From an uncultured Leuconostoc sp. (GTDB lineage Bacteria; Bacillota; Bacilli; Lactobacillales; Lactobacillaceae), in NCBI GenBank assembly GCA_900554745.1, contig USIU01000083.1, positions 1 through 5,696 of the forward strand: 5,696 nt of DNA. Reading direction: 5' to 3'. Under the pieces are notes generated by a model. That model ran no database searches, had not been told where the DNA came from, and saw nothing but the letters and a program-made list of their open reading frames with translations. The first letter of the stretch is position 1. Every line of letters starts with the position of its first letter. The position numbers and the translations under genes were made by a program. This document shows positions 1 to 5,181 of this stretch, piece after piece.

Positions 1-385
1 CCCCGTCCATCGGGATCACTTCACCGGCCGTTACCTGGACAATATCACCCGGTTGTAGGTCATCAGAGGTCACATCGACAGCCTGACCCCTTTTATCCAG
101 CCGGTGTGCTAGCACCGCATGGCGGGACTTTTTCAAACTTTCGGCTTGCGCACGACCACGCCCTTCTGCCACAGCATCAGCATAATTGGCAAACAACACT
201 GTGGCCCATAAAATGAGCGTAATCGCCACATTATAACCAAGCGCCCGTTGGTTAACACCCATCATCGCGTTCAACACATCAATGACTGTCAATAAGACGG
301 CCCCAACATAGACGACAAACATGACTGGGTTTTTGATTTGTACTTGCGGTTGACATTTTTTCACCGCTAAAAAAATATTTTGCAT
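1..385 (-). CDS. kdpB: KdpB, potassium-transporting P-type ATPase catalytic subunit (N-terminal 128 codons, runs off the window)
   Basis: KdpB is the ATP-hydrolysing subunit of the KdpFABC high-affinity potassium uptake complex in the cytoplasmic membrane. My translation gives 128 codons from the start to the window edge. Seen: a short cytoplasmic tail, a first hydrophobic helix from about residue 20 (NPVMFVVYVGAVLLTV), a second from about 51 to 70 ending in LFANYADAVAEGRGRAQA, then the beginning of the actuator domain with GDIVQVTAGEVIPMDG at 113-128. The block FANxAxAxAEGRxxAQAxSLK is typical of KdpB. The phosphorylated Asp (DKTGT) and the nucleotide domain lie outside the window. There are two adjacent in-frame ATGs, at 388 and 385. 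I chose 385 because AAGGAG then sits 6 bases upstream rather than 3. The tail before helix 1 is about 15-20 residues shorter than in E. coli KdpB as I recall it. The gene follows kdpA directly, consistent with kdpFABC order. Confidence 0.95.
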   Translation of the reverse strand, partial: MQNIFLAVKKCQPQVQIKNPVMFVVYVGAVLLTVIDVLNAMMGVNQRALGYNVAITLILWATVLFANYADAVAEGRGRAQAESLKKSRHAVLAHRLDKRGQAVDVTSDDLQPGDIVQVTAGEVIPMDG

Positions 386-390
386 CATAT

Positions 391-397
391 TCTCCTT
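391..397 (-). promoter_or_regulatory. kdpB ribosome binding site overlapping the kdpA stop codon
   Basis: On the minus strand AAGGAG (397-392) begins inside the kdpA TAA stop (398-396). This arrangement suggests that ribosomes ending kdpA feed kdpB translation. It favours the second of two adjacent ATGs (385, spacing 6) over the first (388, spacing 3). Confidence 0.8.
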
Positions 398-2057
398 ACC
401 TTGCCGTGAGAAAATCGGCAATTGGCCCCAAAACAAGTGCAGGCACAAAATTCAATGCCCCGATCAATAAGATGATAAATAGCAATAGTACGGCAAAGAG
501 ACCCGTATCTGTCCGTAAAGTGCCACTTGAAGTCGCCATTTGCTTCTTCTTAGCCAAATTGGCTCCCAAGCAGACCATCGCAATGAGTGGCACAAAGCGT
601 GTACAGCCCATGAGTACGGCCCCAACCACGTTGACCATCAGTTGATTGCCATTAAAGCCACCAAACGATGAACCATTATTATTGCCCATTGATGAAAATC
701 CATACAAAATTTCTGAAAAGCCGTGCGCGCCAGTGTTGGTCAAACTTGCCCCAATACCCGGCCAACTCACGGCAATAGCGGTACTGGTTAAAGTCAAAAC
801 AGGTGGTAAAAGAATGGCTAATGAGACCATTTTCATATCATAAGCTGCAATCTTTTTACCCAGATATTCTGGTGTCCGGCCAACCATTAAACCACTGATG
901 AATACAGTGAGTAGCACAAAGCTTAACATGCCATATAAACCAGAACCAACACCACCAAATACAATCTCACCGAGTTGCATCAACAACATCGGAATGAGCC
1001 CGCCCAATGGCGTGAAACTATCTAGCGATGCGTTCACTGACCCATTGGAAACAGCAGTCGATAAAGTATTCCATAACGCTGATAACCCAATGCCGTTGAC
1101 AACATTCTTGCCTTCAAATGACGTTGAGCCAGCCACCCCGGCAACGTGCTGACTAAGATGTAATTCAGACAACGTCGTCCCAATAATGGCCAACACTAAA
1201 ATACCTAACATCACAGCGTACAAGACAAACGCCTGCCGGCGACCGACCATTTGACCAAACATGACCACTAATCCAGCGGGCAGCAGGACAATCGCTACAC
1301 TCTCAAATAAATTACTTAAACCTGTGGGATTGTGAAATAATGCACCGGCATTTGTACCAAAGAAGCCACCGCCGTTACTCCCCAACAAAGAAATAGCAAA
1401 CTGGCTCGAAGCTGGTCCGGATGGCAATAGCGTCCCTTGCACCAAATGATTGGCAGCAAAATTCTGCACACCGCCCTGACTCACAATCAATAACGTTAAG
1501 ACAACGCTCAGTGGGACAAGCACATATAAGGTAAAGCGCGTCACATCGACCCAAAAATTACCAATCGTGGCACTTTCCTTGCGCGAAAAACCGCGAATGA
1601 CCGACAGTAAGCCTGCGACCCCAACAGCTGCCGAAACAAAATTCTGGGTGGTTAACACCATAAATTGTGATAAATAAGACATCGCTGTTTCACCGGAATA
1701 GGCTTGCCAGTCCGTATTCGTCACAAAGCTCATGGCGGTGTTCAAGGCCAAATCCCAAGGGACGTTATGCACGTGATTGGGGTTGAATGGCAGCCACTGC
1801 TGTGTCATCAATACCCCCATGACAACAGCAAGACTGATGGCACTCAATGCCACAATGGCCACCACAAATTGGCGGCCCGTCATGTCATCAGGCGTATCAG
1901 GATACCCGAGAAAGCGATAAATGCGTTTTTCAACTGGTTGGAAAACCACGCTTAACCAAACTTTTTGACCCGTCATCACAGCAGCAAGATAACGCCCGAG
2001 CGGGATAGAAAGCCCAACAATCAGGCCAATAATTAAGACATCTCGCCACCAAATCAT
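396..2057 (-). CDS. kdpA: KdpA, potassium-translocating channel-like subunit of KdpFABC
   Basis: KdpA binds K+ from outside and passes it into the KdpFABC complex. It is a multi-span membrane protein with four degenerate pore-loop repeats. The protein is 553 aa from this start, close to E. coli KdpA (about 557). The four pore loops are visible: TNTDWQAYSGE near 113-123, GSNGGGFFGTNA near 226-237, TAVSNGSVNAS near 334-344, and GNNNGSSFGGFNGN near 458-471. About ten hydrophobic segments surround them. The start is ATG at 2057 (MIWWRDV), with GGGGAG 7 bases upstream. A longer in-frame reading from GTG at 2072 is disfavoured because that GTG comes before the ribosome binding site. The ATG overlaps the kdpF stop as ATGA, which indicates coupled translation. 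One oddity is Asp in the first loop where E. coli has Asn (TNTNWQ). Confidence 0.97.
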   Translation of the reverse strand: MIWWRDVLIIGLIVGLSIPLGRYLAAVMTGQKVWLSVVFQPVEKRIYRFLGYPDTPDDMTGRQFVVAIVALSAISLAVVMGVLMTQQWLPFNPNHVHNVPWDLALNTAMSFVTNTDWQAYSGETAMSYLSQFMVLTTQNFVSAAVGVAGLLSVIRGFSRKESATIGNFWVDVTRFTLYVLVPLSVVLTLLIVSQGGVQNFAANHLVQGTLLPSGPASSQFAISLLGSNGGGFFGTNAGALFHNPTGLSNLFESVAIVLLPAGLVVMFGQMVGRRQAFVLYAVMLGILVLAIIGTTLSELHLSQHVAGVAGSTSFEGKNVVNGIGLSALWNTLSTAVSNGSVNASLDSFTPLGGLIPMLLMQLGEIVFGGVGSGLYGMLSFVLLTVFISGLMVGRTPEYLGKKIAAYDMKMVSLAILLPPVLTLTSTAIAVSWPGIGASLTNTGAHGFSEILYGFSSMGNNNGSSFGGFNGNQLMVNVVGAVLMGCTRFVPLIAMVCLGANLAKKKQMATSSGTLRTDTGLFAVLLLFIILLIGALNFVPALVLGPIADFLTAR

Positions 2058-2140
2058 GATCGATCTCCCCACATTAAAATGTAAAATAAATAACTCACTA
2101 AGCCAACAACGACCAGTCCGCCTAATAACGTCAACAGCAT
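2054..2140 (-). CDS. kdpF: KdpF, small membrane subunit of KdpFABC
   Basis: This is a 28-codon gene immediately before kdpA. The predicted peptide is a single membrane helix, beginning MLLTLLGGLVVVGLVSYLF and ending MWGDRS. That matches the size and character of KdpF (29 aa in E. coli), a peptide known to stabilise the KdpFABC complex in the membrane. AAGGAGG (2156-2150) lies 9 bases before the ATG. The TGA stop overlaps the kdpA start in ATGA, so the two are translationally coupled. Identification rests on position, length, hydrophobicity and the ribosome binding site. KdpF sequences are too short and variable for similarity alone to settle it. As the first gene of the operon, its upstream region should carry the kdp promoter. 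Confidence 0.9.
   Translation of the reverse strand: MLLTLLGGLVVVGLVSYLFYILMWGDRS
2065..2070 (-). promoter_or_regulatory. kdpA ribosome binding site
   Basis: GGGGAG on the minus strand lies 7 bases before the ATG at 2057 and inside the last codons of kdpF. It rules against the alternative GTG start at 2072. Confidence 0.75.
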
Positions 2141-2161
2141 GGTGATGTGCCTCCTTTTTTT

Positions 2162-2203
2162 GATAACGTTATCTTAACAACTGAGATGTTAAAACGGTGT
2201 TAA
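2162..2203 (-). promoter_or_regulatory. Candidate kdp operator: 11-bp-phased TTAACA repeats plus a 12-bp palindrome
   Basis: Reading the minus strand towards kdpF: TTAACA (2203-2198), five bases, TTAACA (2192-2187), seven bases, the inverted copy TGTTAA (2179-2174), then the perfect palindrome GATAACGTTATC (2173-2162). Direct hexamer repeats with an 11-bp period are the usual target layout of OmpR/PhoB-family response regulators, and KdpE is a member. TTAACA-N5-TTAACA also closely matches the Bacillus PhoP box. The site lies about 20-60 bases before the kdpF start. No convincing sigma-A -35/-10 pair is visible here; TAAGAT (2176-2171) is a possible weak -10. This would suit an activator-dependent promoter. 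Binding by KdpE is inference. Confidence 0.45.
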
Positions 2204-2209
2204 CGTCAC

Positions 2210-2243
2210 AAAAAACAACAGACACACTGTGTCTGTTGTTTTT
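2210..2243 (-). terminator. Intrinsic terminator between cfa and kdpF, potentially bidirectional
   Basis: A perfect inverted repeat with 16-bp arms (2211-2226 and 2228-2243) is centred on 2227. In the minus-strand transcript it forms a hairpin built on CAACAGACAC/GTGTCTGTTG, ending in a run of six U (2215-2210). A-rich and U-rich flanks on both sides mean it could also stop plus-strand transcription. It closes the cfa transcription unit and insulates the kdp promoter. Confidence 0.9.
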
Positions 2244-2255
2244 GTCATAATATTT

Positions 2256-2336
2256 TTAAGCTTCGTCATACCATGGCTTGTGGTACATCTCTCCGGCTGA
2301 TTGTGCCAGTTTGCCAAATGACAAGTCCCGCGTCAT
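2256..2336 (-). other. Short ORF of 26 codons in the cfa-kdpF gap, possible small gene or gene remnant
   Basis: An ATG-initiated frame runs from 2336 to a TAA at 2258-2256, just 12 bases before the terminator arm. It begins MTRDLSFGKLAQSAGE and ends HKPWYDEA. The composition is protein-like and charged, with Trp and Tyr. I do not recognise it. No ribosome binding site stands at a usable distance from the ATG. The same frame is open about 14 codons further upstream, to a TGA inside the end of cfa. It could be the C-terminal scar of a lost gene that kept its terminator, a small protein translated from the cfa message, or chance. The rest of the 233-base gap holds the terminator and the kdp control region. 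Confidence 0.2.
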
Positions 2337-2373
2337 AAAAAGGCAATGGCGCCCCTGCTGCAACCGCGTTTGT

Positions 2374-3570
2374 TTACTTCACACCGTGTGCCACATCGGC
2401 ATGATACATGTAAGCGCGCGTCATCGGCAAATTCGTCCCGGATGGCCCTTTGGTTAACAAATACTGCACAACATCAATGTTCCCCGATTCAAATGAGGCG
2501 GCACAAGCCTGCAAATATAAATCCCACATGCGATAGAAACGTTCCCCGTATTGGGCAACCACTGGTTCCCGCACCTCATGGAAGTTCTGGGTCCAGATTT
2601 CAAGTGTCTTTTGGTAATGACGACGGAGCGGCTCCAAATCATCTACTTGTAAGGCAGTGTGCATAATGTGCGTCAAATTTTCAGCAAGATTTGGAATGTA
2701 GCCACCAGGGAAAATATATTTGTTAATCCAGGCATCCACGCCAGCCCCTTCATGCTGCCCAGTAATGCCATGAATCAACGCCGTCCCGTTTGGTACCAAT
2801 CGGTCACTGACTTGCGCAAAATATTCGCCCAGATTCTCCTTGCCGACATGTTCAAACATCCCCACCGACGTGACATGATCATAAGTTTGTTCAATTTCAC
2901 GATAATCTTTGAGATAAACTGAGACCTGCCCCGTCAAACCTTCCGCAGCAATTTTTTCCGTGACAAAATCATATTGTTGTTGACTCAAAGTCACACCGGT
3001 GGCTTTTAAGCCATATTCCTTGGCCGCTGTGAAAATCAACGTGCCCCAACCACAACCAATATCAAGTAACGTCTCACCCGGTTGCGCATGCAACTTGTCC
3101 AAAATGTGATGAACTTTGTTCCACTGCGCCTGTTCCAACGTATCAGATTCACTAGCAAAGTACGCACAAGAATACGTCAAAGTTGGATCCAACCACAGCT
3201 CATAAAAATCATTACCGATATCGTAATGGCTTTGGACATCCACTTTACTCATTTTCTCTGAATGTGAGCGCTTAGGTAAAAACTTTTTAAACTTCGCGTG
3301 GTTTAAAAAACTGTCCTGAGCTTGATAAACAGTCGTGATGAGTTGCTGTAAGTCACCTTGTATCTCAATCACACCCGCCATATACGCTTCACCAAAAGTA
3401 AGTGATGGGTGTGCCATAATGTCCTTAATTGGCACCACCTCATGGATTATAATTTTAGCTATTGGGTCCCCTTCCCCATAGCGCACTTGTTCACCATCCC
3501 AAAATTCAACCGTAACTGGTGCATTAAAGCTCGCTTTGAAAATTTGCTTATAAATGGTTTTATCTAACAT
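2374..3570 (-). CDS. cfa: Cyclopropane-fatty-acid-phospholipid synthase (SAM-dependent)
   Basis: This enzyme transfers a methylene group from S-adenosylmethionine to the cis double bond of unsaturated acyl chains in membrane phospholipids, making cyclopropane fatty acids. In lactic acid bacteria that change is linked to acid, cold and stationary-phase tolerance. The protein is 398 aa, near E. coli Cfa (382). Seen: an N-terminal domain to about residue 100; SHYDIGNDFYELWLD at 114-128; TYSCAYF at 132-138; the SAM-binding glycine motif LLDIGCGWG at 168-176; GMFEHVG at 237-243; HGITGQ at 267-272; YIFPGGYIP at 285-293; and the C-terminal signature ERFYRMWDLYLQACAASF at 343-360. By alignment from memory, C135, E240, H267 and Y319 correspond to E. 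coli active-site residues C139, E239, H266 and Y317. AAGGGGG lies 5 bases before the ATG. The gene has its own promoter and terminator. Confidence 0.95.
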   Translation of the reverse strand: MLDKTIYKQIFKASFNAPVTVEFWDGEQVRYGEGDPIAKIIIHEVVPIKDIMAHPSLTFGEAYMAGVIEIQGDLQQLITTVYQAQDSFLNHAKFKKFLPKRSHSEKMSKVDVQSHYDIGNDFYELWLDPTLTYSCAYFASESDTLEQAQWNKVHHILDKLHAQPGETLLDIGCGWGTLIFTAAKEYGLKATGVTLSQQQYDFVTEKIAAEGLTGQVSVYLKDYREIEQTYDHVTSVGMFEHVGKENLGEYFAQVSDRLVPNGTALIHGITGQHEGAGVDAWINKYIFPGGYIPNLAENLTHIMHTALQVDDLEPLRRHYQKTLEIWTQNFHEVREPVVAQYGERFYRMWDLYLQACAASFESGNIDVVQYLLTKGPSGTNLPMTRAYMYHADVAHGVK

Positions 3571-3596
3571 GTTATCCCCCTTGCTTTATACCCTGT

Positions 3597-3625
3597 ATTT
3601 TAGAAAAAGACGTCCCAAAAGTCAA
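3597..3625 (-). promoter_or_regulatory. cfa promoter, sigma-A type
   Basis: On the minus strand TTGACT (3625-3620), a 17-base spacer and TAAAAT (3602-3597) match the TTGACA/TATAAT consensus at 5/6 and 5/6. Transcription would start near 3590, giving a leader of about 20 bases carrying the AAGGGGG ribosome binding site. The spacer contains GGGACGTC (3616-3609), which includes the palindrome GACGTC. Confidence 0.8.
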
Positions 3626-3633
3626 ACCAAATT

Positions 3634-3647
3634 GGCAAGCGTTTACT
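3634..3647 (-). promoter_or_regulatory. Candidate catabolite-responsive element (CcpA site) upstream of cfa
   Basis: On the minus strand AGTAAACGCTTGCC fits the lactococcal cre consensus WGWAARCGYTWWMA at 12 of 14 positions, with the central AAACGCTT intact. It lies about 8 bases upstream of the cfa -35 box, centred roughly at -50. That position could allow activation or modulation. Motif match only; such sites also occur by chance. Confidence 0.3.
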
Positions 3648-3672
3648 AGTTTATGGTTGATTTATGGCTAGC

Positions 3673-3697
3673 AAAAAAAGGGACGTCTTCACGTCCC
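3673..3697 (-). terminator. Intrinsic terminator of the pectate lyase gene
   Basis: The minus-strand transcript forms GGGACGU-GAAG-ACGUCCC, a 7-bp stem with a four-base loop (3697-3680), followed by seven U (3679-3673). It starts 14 bases after the pectate lyase stop and separates that gene from cfa. Confidence 0.9.
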
Positions 3698-3711
3698 CTA
3701 AGCCCTATTAT

Positions 3712-4995
3712 CTACTTTAAAATATTAGCCCCAGCTTGGCTCATGACGGTCGTCTGTACTTGATTCGTTGGCGTTAAAATAGCCGGTGCCGTTGGCCGCC
3801 AAGTAATCGGTGTCGTATGGCTCAATTGCGAAGCACTCACGCTCGCACCATTAAACTGTGTGCCAGAATCAGATAATTGTGTCCCTTTAAGCTTGCTAAT
3901 AATCTCTGAGGCCGATGCATTTGCAATATTGAGCACATTGTTTTCAGCTGAAATCTGGGCGTTTTTACCCAAGCCCCAGGCATACTTAAATTTATATGTG
4001 CTCGTGCCGTCATTTTGATACAAGTTATTCACGACTTGGACTTCGCCATAGCGTACCCGTGGTGTCCGTTGAATGGTATTCTCAAACAAATTATGGGTGA
4101 CCGTGACGTGAAGTTTGCCGGCATCCGTTTTTTTGGTATCGCTATTCCCAATCAACATGGTTTTATCATGGTTTCGGTAAATATTATCAGATACTGTGAT
4201 ATCGTCAGCCCCATTAGTAAAATCCGTATCGCCATCATGGTGTTGATATTCGCGACCAAAGTACGTCCCATTTTGGGCATCTGAATGCGTCCCATCATCA
4301 AAGGTGTTATGGTCTAACCAAACATTCCGTGCCCCTTGCACAGAAATCGCATCATACTGTGAATTCCAATTCCCGGTACTTTCATCGGTTGGATCCCATT
4401 GGGGGAAGTCATCATACGGTGTCTCAAAATAAAGATTGCGGACAATCACATTATCCTGTTGAATCACCAAATTGCCACCAATGATTTGTGCCCCAGGTTC
4501 GCCAATAATTGTCGTATTAGCGGGCACTTTCACAACAACTTGTGCAGCTTGATTCTTTTGCGCCATCAAACGATCTTCTTCTTGTTCACCACTGACCGCT
4601 TTCTTACCCCAAGTACTTGGCGCATAAGCGGCCAAATAGCGATCAAAATTATAGCCAGTACCGCTGGCGTAATCGGCTGCAGTCAACGTTTGGCCTTGAG
4701 CGTTGACGTTCATATCAATTTTACCCGACACATAAATAATTTTTGGTGTGGCATTCTTGTTATTCCCTAACGCTTTTAACAAAGACGCGCGATCCGTTAC
4801 CGTATAGGTGTGGTCTGCGGTAGCTTGACTCCCACCAGTCGTATTGCCCCCAAAGCCACCAACTGTGCTTGCCGTCTGGACTGCATACCCAGACATATCA
4901 GCATGTACCTGGCGGAGACCTGCTGTGATTGAGACGGCCAGCATGCCCGCCATCACAGTTGCTGAAAACAACTTCGTGCGCTCGGTTTTTGCCAT
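3712..4995 (-). CDS. Secreted pectate lyase, polysaccharide lyase family 1
   Basis: Pectate lyase (EC 4.2.2.2) cleaves polygalacturonate by calcium-dependent beta-elimination outside the cell. The protein is 427 aa. It starts with a Sec signal peptide: KTERTK, a hydrophobic core at about 9-27, and likely cleavage after VHA near 32. The remainder is the parallel beta-helix domain. Motifs resemble B. subtilis Pel closely: NSQYDAISV at 211-219, VWLDHNTFDDGT at 225-236, QHHDGDTDFTNGADDITVS at 251-269, NHDKTMLIGNSD at 275-286, and QRTPRVRYG at 309-317. By spacing, D215, D254 and D258 match the calcium ligands D184, D223 and D227 of that enzyme. K278, R310 and R315 match its K247, R279 and R284. 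I see no cell-wall anchor or carbohydrate-binding module, so it is probably released. The start is the ATG at 4995, with AGGAG 7 bases upstream. An in-frame extension to 5163 is spurious, as it crosses the nox terminator. No pectin-uptake genes lie beside it. Confidence 0.95.
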   Translation of the reverse strand: MAKTERTKLFSATVMAGMLAVSITAGLRQVHADMSGYAVQTASTVGGFGGNTTGGSQATADHTYTVTDRASLLKALGNNKNATPKIIYVSGKIDMNVNAQGQTLTAADYASGTGYNFDRYLAAYAPSTWGKKAVSGEQEEDRLMAQKNQAAQVVVKVPANTTIIGEPGAQIIGGNLVIQQDNVIVRNLYFETPYDDFPQWDPTDESTGNWNSQYDAISVQGARNVWLDHNTFDDGTHSDAQNGTYFGREYQHHDGDTDFTNGADDITVSDNIYRNHDKTMLIGNSDTKKTDAGKLHVTVTHNLFENTIQRTPRVRYGEVQVVNNLYQNDGTSTYKFKYAWGLGKNAQISAENNVLNIANASASEIISKLKGTQLSDSGTQFNGASVSASQLSHTTPITWRPTAPAILTPTNQVQTTVMSQAGANILK

Positions 4996-5002
4996 GATTT
5001 TT

Positions 5003-5007
5003 CTCCT
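5003..5007 (-). promoter_or_regulatory. Pectate lyase ribosome binding site
   Basis: AGGAG on the minus strand lies 7 bases before the ATG at 4995, and a signal peptide begins directly after that ATG. Together these fix the start and rule out the longer frame. Confidence 0.8.
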
Positions 5008-5029
5008 GTTTTGTTTACCTGAGCAAAAA

Positions 5030-5059
5030 ATTCTAAACGTAATACTTTTGACACACCAA
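5030..5059 (-). promoter_or_regulatory. Possible promoter of the pectate lyase gene
   Basis: The best minus-strand -10 near the gene is TAGAAT (5035-5030, 5/6). TTGGTG (5059-5054, 3/6) lies 18 bases upstream as a weak -35. A second -10 candidate, TACAAT (5066-5061), lacks a good -35. Either would give a leader of about 30-60 bases. The weak -35 may mean that an activator is needed. Confidence 0.3.
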
Positions 5060-5089
5060 TATTGTACGCCTAAAATGTCCCCCCTGCAT
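5033..5089 (-). other. Possible 18-codon leader ORF upstream of the pectate lyase gene
   Basis: An ATG at 5089 is preceded by GGGAG at a spacing of 6. It opens a frame of 18 codons, beginning MQGGHFRRTILV and ending in TAG at 5035-5033. Its initiation region (GGGAGAAAATCATG) nearly repeats that of the pectate lyase gene (AGGAGAAAAATCATG). It would be translated only if transcription starts upstream of 5100. The visible promoter candidates lie within it, so this may be a chance or decayed duplicate. Confidence 0.15.
5048..5076 (+). promoter_or_regulatory. Near-perfect sigma-A promoter on the plus strand, facing the 3' end of nox
   Basis: On the plus strand TTGACA (5048-5053, 6/6), a 17-base spacer and TAAAAT (5071-5076, 5/6) form one of the two best promoter matches in the window. 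Transcription would start near 5083. No plus-strand gene with a ribosome binding site follows. The RNA would cross the nox terminator hairpin, which has no U-run in this direction, and continue antisense to nox. It could be an antisense or small RNA promoter, or a fortuitous match. Confidence 0.45.
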
Positions 5090-5129
5090 GATTTTCTCCC
5101 ATCTGACACACAATCTTCATTTTCTTTAC

Positions 5130-5157
5130 AAAAAAGACCATCATATCTGATGGTCTT
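5130..5157 (-). terminator. Intrinsic terminator of the NADH oxidase gene
   Basis: The minus-strand transcript forms AAGACCAUCA-GAUA-UGAUGGUCUU, a perfect 10-bp stem with a four-base loop (5157-5134). It runs into a U tract at 5135-5130. The hairpin starts 24 bases after the nox stop codon. Confidence 0.9.
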
Positions 5158-5181
5158 GGTCAAACAACACGGCGTGACATC

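Noticed and set aside
406..1955. Several plus-strand open frames across kdpA (406-645, 646-843, 898-1152, 1704-1955)
   Set aside because: They are antisense shadows of kdpA, without ribosome binding sites or recognisable protein families.
2058..2072. GTG start for kdpA five codons earlier
   Set aside because: The ribosome binding site GGGGAG lies downstream of that GTG. The ATG at 2057 has proper spacing and the ATGA overlap with kdpF.
2346..2922. Open frames overlapping cfa (plus 2346-2666, plus 2659-2922, minus 2454-2642)
   Set aside because: Cfa motifs run uninterrupted through this region. These frames show no domain features of their own.
4015..4770. Plus-strand open frames opposite the pectate lyase (4015-4284, 4399-4770)
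   Set aside because: They are complementary to a strongly conserved coding sequence, have low-complexity composition and lack credible initiation sites.
5032..5045. Possible cre site (TCTAAACGTAATAC) near the pectate lyase -10
   Set aside because: It departs from the lactococcal consensus at 3 of 14 positions, including conserved flanking bases, so it is indistinguishable from chance in AT-rich DNA.
5089..5148. Plus-strand 20-codon ORF following the plus-strand promoter
   Set aside because: Its ATG has no ribosome binding site, and the frame runs through the nox terminator hairpin. An untranslated RNA is the simpler reading.
4996..5163. In-frame 56-residue extension of the pectate lyase upstream of the ATG at 4995
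   Set aside because: It would begin at a TTG inside the nox terminator hairpin and place a charged, Cys-rich stretch before an otherwise clear Sec signal peptide. The ATG at 4995 has its own AGGAG at the right distance.
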